Position numbers and translations under genes: made by a program
Shown here: in pieces, positions 53,237 to 62,638 of the stretch
Position numbering within the stretch: the first letter of the stretch is position 1
Layout of the letters: each line of letters begins with the position of its first letter
Source: Bacteriovoracaceae bacterium
Lineage (GTDB): Bacteria > Bdellovibrionota > Bacteriovoracia > Bacteriovoracales > Bacteriovoracaceae
Reading direction: 5' to 3'
Assembly: GCA_029865945.1 (NCBI GenBank)
Contig: JARXAH010000073.1
Span: forward strand, 27,211 to 91,210
DNA: 64,000 nucleotides
Notes under the pieces: generated by a model
The model's input: only the letters and a program-made list of their open reading frames with translations
Told to the model about the DNA's origin: nothing
Databases searched by the model: none

Positions 53237-55309
53237 TTAATCCAAAGATTTAAAAATATCATCGAACATTTTATCTTTATATTTTTGAAATTCTCCTTCC
53301 TCCATGGATTCAAAGGAGGTTCTATCGACCGCTTGATAAAATTCTTCTGCACCGATGAGAAAACGGCTCAACTTTCTTGGCACCATTTTGTTGTACATTT
53401 TTTTTTCTTTTGAATAACTCATGATGAGTTTTTCCCTGGCCCTCGTGATTGCAACGTAGGCGAGTCGCCGCTCTTCTGATAAATCTTCCATCCCATCGAT
53501 GGATTTCTTGTGAGGGAGAATTTCTTCTTCCATCCCTGGCAAAAAAACCACATCAAACTCAAGGCCCTTAGAAGCGTGCATGGTCATGAGCGTGACTTCG
53601 TAAACTTTTCCTTCTTCGTCGCGTGTCGCATTATGTTTACTGTGGGCATCACTTAACACTAATTCGCTTAAGAAAGGACTGAGTTGCTTCACATCACTGT
53701 GAGACTCGCAGTAGCGCTTGGTGAGTTGAATGAGCTGATCTAAATCTTTTAATTTTTGATCCACCTGAGTGACTTTTTCATACTGGCCACGAACGTAATC
53801 ACGATATTTTAATTCTTCATATAATTTTTCTAGGCCTGCATCGAGTGAAGTATTTTGAAAAAGTGTTTTGCAATCCCGAATGAGCGCTGCAAAATTTTTC
53901 ACAGAATCCAAGGAATCAAGTTTGGTGAGCTCTGGATAATTTTGCGCCTCCATGGCAATGGTGGTTAGCGGTTTTTTTTCTCTGCCCGCAATGTCGACTA
54001 AAGTTTCAATGGTCTTAGGGCCAATACCACGAGTCGGCGTGTTGATGATGCGCCGAAAACTTAAATCATCTTTGGGATTGGAGATAAGGGAGAGGTAAGC
54101 AAGGATGTCTTTGATTTCTTTTTTTTCATAAAACTCTTGGCCACCAATGAGGCGATAAGGAATTTGAGCAATTTTCAGTTCCGTTTCCAGCGCACCCATT
54201 TGCGTTTGGCCGCGAACCAAGATCGCTACTTCACTTAAGTGAATACTTTGATTCATGAGTGTCTGAATGTGTTCCGCAATCAGTTGGGCCTCATGACTTT
54301 CATCTTGGCATTGCCACAATAGGGGAACCGGGCCTGAATCTTTTTGGGACCACAAAGTTTTATCTTTGCGCTTTTTGTTGTGCTTGATAATGGAATTGGC
54401 CAAGTGAAGGATGCGCTGAGTGGAGCGATAATTTTCTTCTAGTTTTACCACCTTGGTGCTTGGAAATTGAAACTCAAAACTTAAGATGTTGCTAATGTCG
54501 GCGCCCCTAAAAGAATAGATCGCTTGATCATCATCTCCGACCACGCAAATATTTTGGTGGGTGCGGGTTAGGCCTTGTAATATTTGAAACTGAATGGGAT
54601 TAGTGTCTTGGTATTCATCGACCATGATGAATTTAAATTTTTGGGAATAGTGATCGGCGATGTCTGGTCGCTCTTTAAAGAGCGTACAAACATGAAACAA
54701 AATATCGTCAAAGTCCAGCGCATTGAGCAGCTTGAGTTGCTCCTGATAGGCCGGGTACACGTGCAGGAGAAATTCGTGATATTTATTGTCGGGATTAAAT
54801 TGAGGATGCTTGTAAAATTCACTGGGACGTATGGAGGCATTTTTCATTTTGCTAATGAGGGAGAGTAGTGTGCTCCTATCAAAGTTTTTTTCAGCGCGCA
54901 CGTTTTTTAAAATTTGTCTGAGCAAGCTCATCTGATCGGCACTATCATAAATGGTGAAGGAGTCGTCGTAGCCTTCATTTAAATGCTGAATCGATTCGCG
55001 AAGAATTTTTAGGCCAAGCGAATGAAAGGTCGAGAGCGTAATTCCTTTTCGCCGCTTAGCAGGAACAAGCGTGCGAAGGCGCGTGAGCATTTCGCGAGCG
55101 GCCTTGTTTGTAAAACTTAAGGCCAAAATTTGATCGCCACCAATTCCATAATCTTCCATCATGTGGGCCATGCGGTAGGTAATGGTTTTGGTTTTTCCTG
55201 AACCCGCTCCAGCAAGAATGAGGAGTGGCCCTTCAATGTGGGTGGCCGCTTCGCGCTGAGCAGGATTGAGAGATGCGATATAAGGAGATGAGTGATAATG
55301 GTGGTTCAC
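53237..55309 (-). CDS. UvrD/PcrA/Rep-family DNA helicase
   Basis: SF1A 3'-5' DNA helicase of 690 residues. Motif I is LILAGAGSGKTKT (about 30-42), the motif II region is MVDEYQDTNP (about 228-237), motif III is VVGDDDQAIYSFRGA (about 257-271), motif IV is LEENYRST, and motifs V-VI are VTLMTMHASKGLEFD and EERRLAYVAITRARE. The length and order fit PcrA, UvrD or Rep; I cannot choose between them by sequence alone. It is convergent with the GH26 gene. Confidence 0.92.
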   Translation of the reverse strand: MNHHYHSSPYIASLNPAQREAATHIEGPLLILAGAGSGKTKTITYRMAHMMEDYGIGGDQILALSFTNKAAREMLTRLRTLVPAKRRKGITLSTFHSLGLKILRESIQHLNEGYDDSFTIYDSADQMSLLRQILKNVRAEKNFDRSTLLSLISKMKNASIRPSEFYKHPQFNPDNKYHEFLLHVYPAYQEQLKLLNALDFDDILFHVCTLFKERPDIADHYSQKFKFIMVDEYQDTNPIQFQILQGLTRTHQNICVVGDDDQAIYSFRGADISNILSFEFQFPSTKVVKLEENYRSTQRILHLANSIIKHNKKRKDKTLWSQKDSGPVPLLWQCQDESHEAQLIAEHIQTLMNQSIHLSEVAILVRGQTQMGALETELKIAQIPYRLIGGQEFYEKKEIKDILAYLSLISNPKDDLSFRRIINTPTRGIGPKTIETLVDIAGREKKPLTTIAMEAQNYPELTKLDSLDSVKNFAALIRDCKTLFQNTSLDAGLEKLYEELKYRDYVRGQYEKVTQVDQKLKDLDQLIQLTKRYCESHSDVKQLSPFLSELVLSDAHSKHNATRDEEGKVYEVTLMTMHASKGLEFDVVFLPGMEEEILPHKKSIDGMEDLSEERRLAYVAITRAREKLIMSYSKEKKMYNKMVPRKLSRFLIGAEEFYQAVDRTSFESMEEGEFQKYKDKMFDDIFKSLD

Positions 55310-55334
55310 GATTTAATTACCTAAAGTAAATGAA

Positions 55335-55511
55335 TTAATGATAAATATCTTTTCGGTGGTCACTATCTAGAGCGTCGCCATATTCTTCTAATCTATCTAA
55401 GATGGCCTCTTCAAGGAAATTTTTTAGCTTAATACCTCTTACTTCACAAAAAAGATCCGCCGCCGCTTTTATATTTTCATCAATCATGACTACTAATTTT
55501 TTGACCGCCAT
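55335..55511 (-). CDS. Small ribbon-helix-helix protein (58 aa)
   Basis: Protein of 58 residues with ATG at 55511. The sequence KKLVVMIDENIKAAADLFCE, then KLKNFLEEAILDRLEEYGD, matches the strand-helix-helix layout of CopG/RHH DNA-binding proteins, often antitoxins. No toxin-type gene adjoins it. It lies 25 bases upstream of the helicase gene on the same strand and could be cotranscribed with it. Confidence 0.65.
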   Translation of the reverse strand: MAVKKLVVMIDENIKAAADLFCEVRGIKLKNFLEEAILDRLEEYGDALDSDHRKDIYH

Positions 55512-55593
55512 AAATACCCATCCTAACCAATGATTATACTATTATTTTCACTATAACTAGGAATAGTTAACCGCCAAACTTTTGCAGTCAGCG

Positions 55594-55613
55594 CTTCGAA
55601 ACACGATTCGAAG
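55594..55613. other. Perfect hairpin between genes
   Basis: CTTCGAA, loop ACACGA, TTCGAAG: a 7-bp stem 30 bases after the stop of the gene at 55641 (minus strand). GC-rich compared with its surroundings. It could end that gene's transcript, though no T-run follows on the minus strand. Confidence 0.4.
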
Positions 55614-55640
55614 TCCCGAATTTCCCATTACAGGATTTAT

Positions 55641-56162
55641 TTAAAATTGGTAGCAGGTAACTGTCGTCTTAAAACTAGGATTAGCAAATATGATCTCCAG
55701 CTTTTTATGGGACATAATATAGGACAAGGTAGCTTGAGGATTATTTTGGTAAATAAAATTAAGGGACTCAGCAGTGCAAGGAATATCTGGATTCAAAATA
55801 AATAATGGATCTTGAAACACATCAACTGAGGGTAGTTCGTTGACCACTTCTTCTAACGATAGGTTAGGCGTTTGTTCATCCCCAGGAATGTTTGTGTCCT
55901 CACCAGCAATAATTTTAATCGATTTGCTTAAATATAATTGATCCGGAGCATTGGGCCTGGAGACTCGAGTGAATTGGATTTTCGTCGTGCTAATCGCCTC
56001 AGGAATGGGATCGCCATTAAATGAGATCGAACTTGTTTTGCAGTCAGTAAACTCGCCTTGTAATTTAAGGCCACATTGATTTTGGGATTGGGAAATTTGG
56101 GCAAGCGTGAGGTCGGCATGGGAGAAGAAAAAAATAAACGCGAATGGGAAAAATAATTTCAT
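55641..56162 (-). CDS. Exported protein of unknown function
   Basis: Protein of 173 residues with a signal peptide (MKLFFPFAFIFFFSHADLTLAQ). The mature part has three to four cysteines (CGLKLQGEFTDCKTSSISFN near the start, and CTAESLNF and CYQF near the end) and mostly beta-forming sequence, suggesting a small disulfide-linked barrel or sandwich. No family recognised. It is divergent from fumC, 80 bases apart. Confidence 0.65.
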   Translation of the reverse strand: MKLFFPFAFIFFFSHADLTLAQISQSQNQCGLKLQGEFTDCKTSSISFNGDPIPEAISTTKIQFTRVSRPNAPDQLYLSKSIKIIAGEDTNIPGDEQTPNLSLEEVVNELPSVDVFQDPLFILNPDIPCTAESLNFIYQNNPQATLSYIMSHKKLEIIFANPSFKTTVTCYQF

Positions 56163-56242
56163 ATTGGCCCCTTTGAGACTAAGATGTTCAATGTATTAAT
56201 ATAAAATCGTCGTGAATAGATCATTTCAATAAAGGAGTTAAC

Positions 56243-57643
56243 ATGTCGGCCAATTTTAGAATTGAAAAAGATTCCATGGGGGAAGTCAAAGTTCCCGCCA
56301 ATGCTCTTTATATGGCGCAAACTCAGCGTGCAGTGGAAAATTTTCCCATCAGCGGTATCACGATAGGGCCACTTGTGATAAAGGCCTTAGGCATTATTAA
56401 AAAGTGCGCGGCCCAGGCGAACTTGGAACTTAAACTCATCAAACCAGAAGTGGCGCAGTTTATTGTCGCCGCCGCTCAAGAGGTGATTGAAGGAAAATGG
56501 AACGATCAATTTCCTATTGATATTTTTCAAACAGGATCAGGCACGTCGTCGAATATGAATGCCAATGAGGTAGTGGCGACGAGGGCCAATCAATTAGTGT
56601 CCGAAAAGAAAGCGGATGTGAAAATTCATCCCAATGATCATGTGAATTTTGGACAAAGCTCCAACGATGTCTATCCTACCGCCTTAAGAATTGCGGCGCG
56701 TATCGCTATTGAAACGACGCTCTTTCCTGGAATGAAGGCCCTTGAGAGCGAACTCAACGCCATCGCGAATAAGTATGCCCACATTGCGAAAACTGGAAAG
56801 ACTCATTTGATGGATGCTATGCCGGTCACGTTCAAGCAAGTATTTGGGGCCCACGCTCACATGGTGAAGATGGGACGCGAGCGCGTGAAGTCGACGCTGG
56901 TGCGCGCCAGTGAACTTCCCCAGGGTGGAACGGCGGTCGGAACTGGAATTAATACCCACGTGGATTTTGGAAAATTGTTTGCCAAATATGTAACGAAGGA
57001 GACGGGATATTCATTTATAGAGGCCGTCGATCACTTCGAAGCACAAGCAACGCTGGACGCGCCGGCGGAAGTTTCAGGGCAACTCAAAACTTTTGCGTGC
57101 AGCTTAATGAAAATTGCTAACGATTTTCGTTGGATGAATAGTGGGCCCAATTCGGGAGTCGCAGAAATAGAAATTGCACCACTGCAACCTGGATCGAGTA
57201 TCATGCCAGGGAAAGTAAATCCGGTGATCGAAGAATCGGTGGCGATGGTGTGTGGCCAAGTGATTGGAAATGATGCGGCCGTTACCATTGGCGCGCAGTC
57301 AGGAAATTTCGAATTAAATGTGATGGTGCCGTTGGTTGCCCAAAATTTGATTCAATCCATCGTTTTACTGGGAAATGCGTGCGCCAACTTTGCCAAGATG
57401 TCCGTTTCAAAAGTGAAAATTAATGAAAAAAATGTAAAAGATAAACTTTATAAAAATCCCATTTTAGTAACGGCGCTCAATCCTATTATTGGCTACGACT
57501 TGGCAGCGAAGATTGCCAAGACTTCGTACGCTGAAAATCGCTCACTCTTAGAGGTGGCCAAAGAGATGACAACCTTAAGTGAGGCCGAGTTATTGAAAGC
57601 ACTGGATCCCGTGAAAATGACAAAAGGTGGTTTTACCGAATGA
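56243..57643 (+). CDS. fumC: Fumarate hydratase, class II
   Basis: TCA-cycle enzyme that interconverts fumarate and malate; iron-independent class II, 466 residues (usual length). Signatures include the N-terminal IEKDSMGEVKVPANALYMAQ, the TGSGTSSNMNANEV active-site block, QSSNDVYPTALR and the catalytic GSSIMPGKVNPV loop. A strong ribosome site (AAAGGAG) precedes the ATG. The stop overlaps the metG start by 4 bases. It heads an operon of five genes. Confidence 0.97.
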   Translation: MSANFRIEKDSMGEVKVPANALYMAQTQRAVENFPISGITIGPLVIKALGIIKKCAAQANLELKLIKPEVAQFIVAAAQEVIEGKWNDQFPIDIFQTGSGTSSNMNANEVVATRANQLVSEKKADVKIHPNDHVNFGQSSNDVYPTALRIAARIAIETTLFPGMKALESELNAIANKYAHIAKTGKTHLMDAMPVTFKQVFGAHAHMVKMGRERVKSTLVRASELPQGGTAVGTGINTHVDFGKLFAKYVTKETGYSFIEAVDHFEAQATLDAPAEVSGQLKTFACSLMKIANDFRWMNSGPNSGVAEIEIAPLQPGSSIMPGKVNPVIEESVAMVCGQVIGNDAAVTIGAQSGNFELNVMVPLVAQNLIQSIVLLGNACANFAKMSVSKVKINEKNVKDKLYKNPILVTALNPIIGYDLAAKIAKTSYAENRSLLEVAKEMTTLSEAELLKALDPVKMTKGGFTE

Positions 57644-59382
57644 AAAAATATTTAGTTACCTCCGCGCTTCCCTACAGCAACGGCCCGCTTCATTTTGGAC
57701 ACATTGCGGGCGTCTATTTGCCGGCCGATATTTATGTGCGCCACAAGCGCTTGTGTGGAGATACGGTCGCTCACATTAGCGGCGCGGATCAGCACGGTGT
57801 GGCGATTATGCAAAATGCTCAAAAGTTGCAAGTGCCTTATCAGAGCTACGTGCAAGATTGGTCTAAGAAGCATCAAGAATTATTTAAAAGTTTTCAAATT
57901 GAATTTAGTTTCTTTGGTGAAACGGCAACTGAGTATCACAAGGTAGAATCCCAAAAGTGGTTTACAAAGCTAGTGGAAAAGGGTGCCATTGGGCCCAAGG
58001 TGGAAGATCAACTGCAGTGCCAAGATTGTAAAAACTTTTTGCCCGATCGCTACGTGGAAGGGACTTGTTACGTGTGCGGATACAAAGAGGCGAGGGGTGA
58101 TGAGTGCCCAGAGTGCGGAACCTGGATTGATCCGCTTAAATTGACCAATAGAGTGTGTAAGTTTTGTAACTCTCAAAATATCGAAGTGAAAGGATCCACT
58201 CAGTGGTATTTGCTGCTCTCAAAATTTTCAGATGTTTTTCAAAAATGGTTTAAGGGAAAAAAAGCTTGGCGAAAAACGGTAGATCCCTTTGTGGAATCTT
58301 TGGCGAAAGAAGGGCTTGTGGACCGAGCGATTACGCGCGACTTAGATTGGGGAATTGATGTTCCACTAGCGGAGGCGGCCGGTAAAAAAATGTATGTGTG
58401 GTTTGATGCACCCATAGGCTACGTGTCAAATACCAAAGAGTGGTTAAGAACTACAGGGAGCAAGGAAGATTATTTAAAAGATTGGTGGAATAATTCTAAC
58501 GTTGAGATCGTCAATTTTATTGGCAAAGATAATATTATTTTTCACGCCATTACCTTTCCCATGATGTCGATAGTTTCAGAATTTACACGTCCAGTGGATT
58601 TGCTTGCGGCCCAGCAGTATGTGAATTTGGCCGGCAAACAATTTTCCAAATCTAAAGGCCACTACGTCGACATTGATGAGGCGCTAGAGAAGTGTGGAGT
58701 GGACGCTTTAAGATATTATTTAATTTGGCTCATACCTGAGGAGGCGGACACAAGCTTTACCTGGAAGGGGTGCGAAGGAAAAATCAATGGGGAGCTCGCC
58801 AATAATATTGGTAATTTCATGAGCCGGGCGCTTAAGTTTATGAATAAGCAGTGGGTGGATGGCATTGAGTCTAAAGATTTTGATGATTTTTTTAAGAGTC
58901 CCTTCTACCTTGAATTAGAGATAAGTTTAAAAGAAATCAAGTCGGCGCTTGATCAATTTGAATTCAGACGAAGCTTAGAGATGATCATGAAGCTCGGCAC
59001 AGTGGCGAATTTATCTTTTAGTGAGGCGGCCCCGTGGGCGCTGATTAAAACCGACGAAGCTGCGACTAAGAAAGTCATCGCGTCTGCGGCCTTAAGTGGT
59101 TACGCGCTTGGTGTTCTCTTGGCGCCGTTTTTGCCAGGGCTATCAGGTAAAATATTAGAACTTTATCCCAGCCAATTAAGTGATGAGAAAGTAGTGAGCT
59201 CATTTTATCGAGAGGGATTTACGTCCCTTGCGGAAATCGTTTCAAAAATGAAAATTTTAAAACTCATCAAAGATCCAGAGATTTTAGTTCCTAAACTTGA
59301 TAGCAAAATGGTGAATGAGTTGGAAGCAAAATTGCTAGCGACCGTCGTTGAAAATAAAAAGAATGCGGAGAAGAAGAAGTGA
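57640..59382 (+). CDS. metG: Methionyl-tRNA synthetase
   Basis: Attaches methionine to tRNA. 580 residues. HIGH-type motif LPYSNGPLHFGHIAG at residues about 8-22 and KMSKS-type FSKSKG at about 336. Four CxxC pairs (CQDC, CYVC, CPEC, CKFC; about 127-178) form two zinc knuckles as in the longer MetRS class. The enzyme lacks the C-terminal tRNA-binding EMAP-like domain present in some longer MetRS. It overlaps fumC and the next gene by 4 bases each, so translation is coupled. Confidence 0.96.
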   Translation: MKKYLVTSALPYSNGPLHFGHIAGVYLPADIYVRHKRLCGDTVAHISGADQHGVAIMQNAQKLQVPYQSYVQDWSKKHQELFKSFQIEFSFFGETATEYHKVESQKWFTKLVEKGAIGPKVEDQLQCQDCKNFLPDRYVEGTCYVCGYKEARGDECPECGTWIDPLKLTNRVCKFCNSQNIEVKGSTQWYLLLSKFSDVFQKWFKGKKAWRKTVDPFVESLAKEGLVDRAITRDLDWGIDVPLAEAAGKKMYVWFDAPIGYVSNTKEWLRTTGSKEDYLKDWWNNSNVEIVNFIGKDNIIFHAITFPMMSIVSEFTRPVDLLAAQQYVNLAGKQFSKSKGHYVDIDEALEKCGVDALRYYLIWLIPEEADTSFTWKGCEGKINGELANNIGNFMSRALKFMNKQWVDGIESKDFDDFFKSPFYLELEISLKEIKSALDQFEFRRSLEMIMKLGTVANLSFSEAAPWALIKTDEAATKKVIASAALSGYALGVLLAPFLPGLSGKILELYPSQLSDEKVVSSFYREGFTSLAEIVSKMKILKLIKDPEILVPKLDSKMVNELEAKLLATVVENKKNAEKKK

Positions 59383-61394
59383 GCGAGGTTTTTTTTTCAC
59401 CAGGCCAAGCAGCAGTAGAGGCGAGTGAGCTTAAACGCTTTGAGCGCTATTTATTAAATTTAGGGATTGGGCCTTTTAAAAATTATTTTGAATTACACCA
59501 GTGGTCGATAGAAAATCCAGAAATATTTTGGAAGTCCTTGGTGCAATTTTTCGAAATACCCATGGATGGGAGCATCGATCCGGTTTGGAAGAGCAGTCGT
59601 GGTTCCTTTGATTTTTCAGAATATGGTTGGTTTCCTAAACTGAAAGTGAATTTTGCTAAGGCGCTGCTTGAAAGTAGCATGGATGAAAGATCATTTCCGG
59701 CGATAGAAGCGTGGCATGAAAATGGAACAAAAAGATTTTTGAATCGAGGGGAGTTAATTCAAGAAGTTTCCTTGTTTGAAGGTTGGCTTTCTCAAATTAT
59801 CAAAAATGAAACATCCTCTTCCTTTGTTATAGCGGCCTATATGCCCAACATCACAGAAACTGTGATTGCTATGCTCGCTACGGCCTCCCTAGGGGGTGTC
59901 TTTACTTCGACAAGTTGTGATTTTGGAATCGCGGGCGTCGTTGATCGATTTATCCAATCAAAACCAACTGTGCTAGTCATGTGCTCTCACTATACCTACG
60001 GCGGAAAAATTATTTCGCTCCTTGACCGAATTACCAGTTTGTTGGATCAAATTCCTTCGATCAAAAAAATAGTGCTAGTGGATTTTTTATCCCTCACAAC
60101 AAAAGAGGAAAAACAAAAATTACTGACTAATCCTAAGATTAAATTTTGGAGTGATATCAAAAATGAAACTATAGGCCGAACTCCTTTAACTTTTGTGGAG
60201 AAAAATTTTCAAGACCCGCTCTATATTATGTATTCTTCTGGAACGACGGGAAGGCCTAAGTGTATGGTCCACTCCATCGGTGGTACCTTACTTCAGCACT
60301 GTAAAGAATTATCCCTTCATCTCAATGTGAAGCCTCAAGATAAAATTTTCTTTTTTACCACCTGCGGCTGGATGATGTGGAATTGGTTGCTGAGTGCTTT
60401 GGCGCTCAAGTCGACCATTGTTTTATTTGAAGGTTCACCAAGTTATCCTAGCTTTACAAATTTTATGAATTTGCTTGATAAGCAAAATATAAATTTTTGG
60501 GGAACGTCGCCTAAATTTTTGCGGGCCTTAGAAATTGAGCAATTTAATTCCCAGAAAGCGAATCTTAATTTTTCATCACTTAAAGCTATTCTTTCCACCG
60601 GATCACCTTTGGTGGCCGAGCAATATGATTTTGCGAAGGAACACATTTCTTCCCATGTGCCACTAGTCAGTATGAGTGGAGGAACAGATATTGTTAGCTG
60701 CTTTATGTTGGGAGTTTCCACTCTTCCTGTACACCGAGGTCAATTGCAAGCGCCTGGACTTGGAATGCATGTGGTCGCCTTGGATGGAAATCAAAGGCCG
60801 ATCAAAGATGCGGAAGGCGAGCTTGCTTGTTTGAGTCCTTTTATTAGTATGCCCATTTATTTTTTAAACGACCCCGATAAAGAAATTTATCAGCAGGCCT
60901 ATTTTTCTCATCCAAGCTCAAAGGTGGGGGAGAAGAAAGTTTGGTTTCATGGTGATTACATCAAAATCCACTCGAAGACAGGCGGAGTAGAAATATTTGG
61001 CCGCTCGGATGCCACCCTCAATCCTGGAGGAGTGCGTATCGGAACCGCAGAAATTTACCGTCAAACAGAAAAAATTCCCTCGATTGTGGATTCCCTTTGT
61101 GTTTCAAAAAGTTTGCCCGATGGTGATGTGGATATTTATTTATTTGTGAAGTTAAAAAGTGGTACCATCATGAATAAAGAATTAAAAGATGAGATAAAAA
61201 CGCTTATCAGAAGTGAAACGACTCCTCGTCATGTGCCTAAACAAATTATTCAGGTTTACGATATACCTTACACCAGAAGCGGAAAAAAAGTAGAAATTGC
61301 GGTCATGAAAATCATCAACGGACGTGAAATAAATAATTTAGAATCCATCGCGAATCCTGAATGTCTCGAAGAGTATAAAAAATATGCCATTTAA
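59379..61394 (+). CDS. Acetoacetyl-CoA synthetase
   Basis: Adenylate-forming enzyme of 671 residues that makes acetoacetyl-CoA from acetoacetate, ATP and CoA. Core motifs are the P-loop YSSGTTGRPKC (about residues 286-296), TCGWMMWNWLLSAL, the MSGGTDIVSCF binding region, and the C-terminal catalytic Lys in YTRSGKKVEIA. The N-terminal region and total length fit the AacS subgroup rather than ordinary acetyl-CoA synthetase. The GTG start overlaps the metG stop by 4 bases. It would feed ketone-body or PHB-derived carbon into metabolism. Confidence 0.9.
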   Translation: MSEVFFSPGQAAVEASELKRFERYLLNLGIGPFKNYFELHQWSIENPEIFWKSLVQFFEIPMDGSIDPVWKSSRGSFDFSEYGWFPKLKVNFAKALLESSMDERSFPAIEAWHENGTKRFLNRGELIQEVSLFEGWLSQIIKNETSSSFVIAAYMPNITETVIAMLATASLGGVFTSTSCDFGIAGVVDRFIQSKPTVLVMCSHYTYGGKIISLLDRITSLLDQIPSIKKIVLVDFLSLTTKEEKQKLLTNPKIKFWSDIKNETIGRTPLTFVEKNFQDPLYIMYSSGTTGRPKCMVHSIGGTLLQHCKELSLHLNVKPQDKIFFFTTCGWMMWNWLLSALALKSTIVLFEGSPSYPSFTNFMNLLDKQNINFWGTSPKFLRALEIEQFNSQKANLNFSSLKAILSTGSPLVAEQYDFAKEHISSHVPLVSMSGGTDIVSCFMLGVSTLPVHRGQLQAPGLGMHVVALDGNQRPIKDAEGELACLSPFISMPIYFLNDPDKEIYQQAYFSHPSSKVGEKKVWFHGDYIKIHSKTGGVEIFGRSDATLNPGGVRIGTAEIYRQTEKIPSIVDSLCVSKSLPDGDVDIYLFVKLKSGTIMNKELKDEIKTLIRSETTPRHVPKQIIQVYDIPYTRSGKKVEIAVMKIINGREINNLESIANPECLEEYKKYAI

Positions 61395-61548
61395 TAAAAA
61401 TAAACTGCTTAAATTTATTAAAAATGAAAATTTTCAATTTCTTTTTTTTCTTTTAGTGTTGATGATCGTTTTATTTTGGCGAATTAATCGCTTTTATGAT
61501 GGGGCGCTCGAAGGAACGAAAATGCAGATCTTGAGAAAAATGAAGTGA
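61384..61548 (+). CDS. Small single-pass membrane protein (54 aa)
   Basis: Starts at ATG 61384 inside the end of the acetoacetyl-CoA synthetase gene (11-base overlap) and ends in a GTGA overlap with murG. The sequence is basic N-terminus, then one hydrophobic segment (FLFFLLVLMIVLFWRI, about residues 19-34) and a short tail ending KMQILRKMK. The overlaps on both sides suggest a real, translationally coupled gene. Function unknown; a small regulator or a membrane anchor is possible. Confidence 0.6.
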   Translation: MPFNKNKLLKFIKNENFQFLFFLLVLMIVLFWRINRFYDGALEGTKMQILRKMK

Positions 61549-62600
61549 AAAAAAATTATGTTTTTACTGGTGGCGGTAGTGGGGGACACACGATTCCCGC
61601 GCTCACTATTTTTAGATCTCTTGATAAAAATCAAATAAACGTAACTTACTACGGAAGCTACTCGGGGATTGAATCAGAAATCATTCCGAAAGAAAAAATA
61701 AAATATCGCAAAATTTTCACAGGAAAACTTAGGCGCTACCTCACTTGGAGGCATTTTCCCGATTTTTTAAAATTTTTTTTAGGAATTGCACAATCGACTT
61801 TCTACTTAATGGCCGATCGTCCCCAGGTCGTATTTTCAACGGGCGGTTTTGTTTCCCTTCCAGTCGTCATCTCCGCTTGGGTGCTGCAAATCAAAGTTGT
61901 GATTCACGAGCAAACTAGTCGCGTGGGGCTAGCGAATCGCATCGCCGCTCGCTTCGCGGATAAAGTCCTTATCAGTTTTGAAGCGTCGCGAAGCTATTTT
62001 CCGGCGCACAAGGTGGAATGGACCGGTTACCCCCTTCGTCCCTCACTCTTCACACCCGTTAACACTCATTTTGAAATTCAGGGAACAGACTTTTCATTAT
62101 TGAAACTACCGATTCTTCTCTTCATGGGAGGAGGGAACGGTGCAAAATTAATCAATGATTTTGTGAATAAAAATTTTTTCGAATTGATAAAGCATCATCA
62201 CGTTGTTTTGCAGTGTGGATCTATGTTTTGGAACGACTGGAGAGACCGAGTTCATCCCCATTTTACGGCGTTTACGTTTTTAGGAAATGAACTTGTGGAG
62301 CTCATGAAAATGAGTCAAGTGATGGTGGCGCGCGCAGGGGCCGGCACGGTGTGTGAAGTGATCGCCTTGCAAAAGCCGGCCATCTTTATTCCGCTTAAGA
62401 TTGCTCAAAAAAATGAACAGTACCATAATGCGATAGAGGCCAAGAATCTTATTGGCTCGGAGGTAATTCTAGAAGACGAATTTTTAAAAATTACTTTGGC
62501 AGATTTTTTTAAGCATGTTGAGCAAGTACAAACATCATCTAAAAATATTTCAAAAACAACGCCTCATGATGCGACCTCAAGAATAGTGAAATATCTATAG
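61545..62600 (+). CDS. murG: MurG-type UDP-GlcNAc transferase
   Basis: GT28-family glycosyltransferase of 351 residues. Signature loops are present: GGGSGGHTIPALTI at residues about 7-20 (acceptor and diphosphate loop), FSTGGFVSLPVVISAW (about 97-112) and the donor-binding RAGAGTVCEVIAL with KNEQYHNAI. MurG makes lipid II from lipid I at the inner membrane. It is away from a dcw cluster, behind metabolic genes, so it may be the main MurG moved here or a paralogue with another acceptor. The GTG start overlaps the 54-aa gene. Confidence 0.85.
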   Translation: MKKNYVFTGGGSGGHTIPALTIFRSLDKNQINVTYYGSYSGIESEIIPKEKIKYRKIFTGKLRRYLTWRHFPDFLKFFLGIAQSTFYLMADRPQVVFSTGGFVSLPVVISAWVLQIKVVIHEQTSRVGLANRIAARFADKVLISFEASRSYFPAHKVEWTGYPLRPSLFTPVNTHFEIQGTDFSLLKLPILLFMGGGNGAKLINDFVNKNFFELIKHHHVVLQCGSMFWNDWRDRVHPHFTAFTFLGNELVELMKMSQVMVARAGAGTVCEVIALQKPAIFIPLKIAQKNEQYHNAIEAKNLIGSEVILEDEFLKITLADFFKHVEQVQTSSKNISKTTPHDATSRIVKYL

Positions 62601-62638
62601 CTTCCAGAGAATAAATAAATAATTTGAAAAAGAAACAA

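Noticed and set aside
55560..55625. tRNA-like or third copy of the structured element
   Set aside because: It has a TTCGAA hairpin, but no acceptor or anticodon stem can be folded and the core motif of the two elements is absent.
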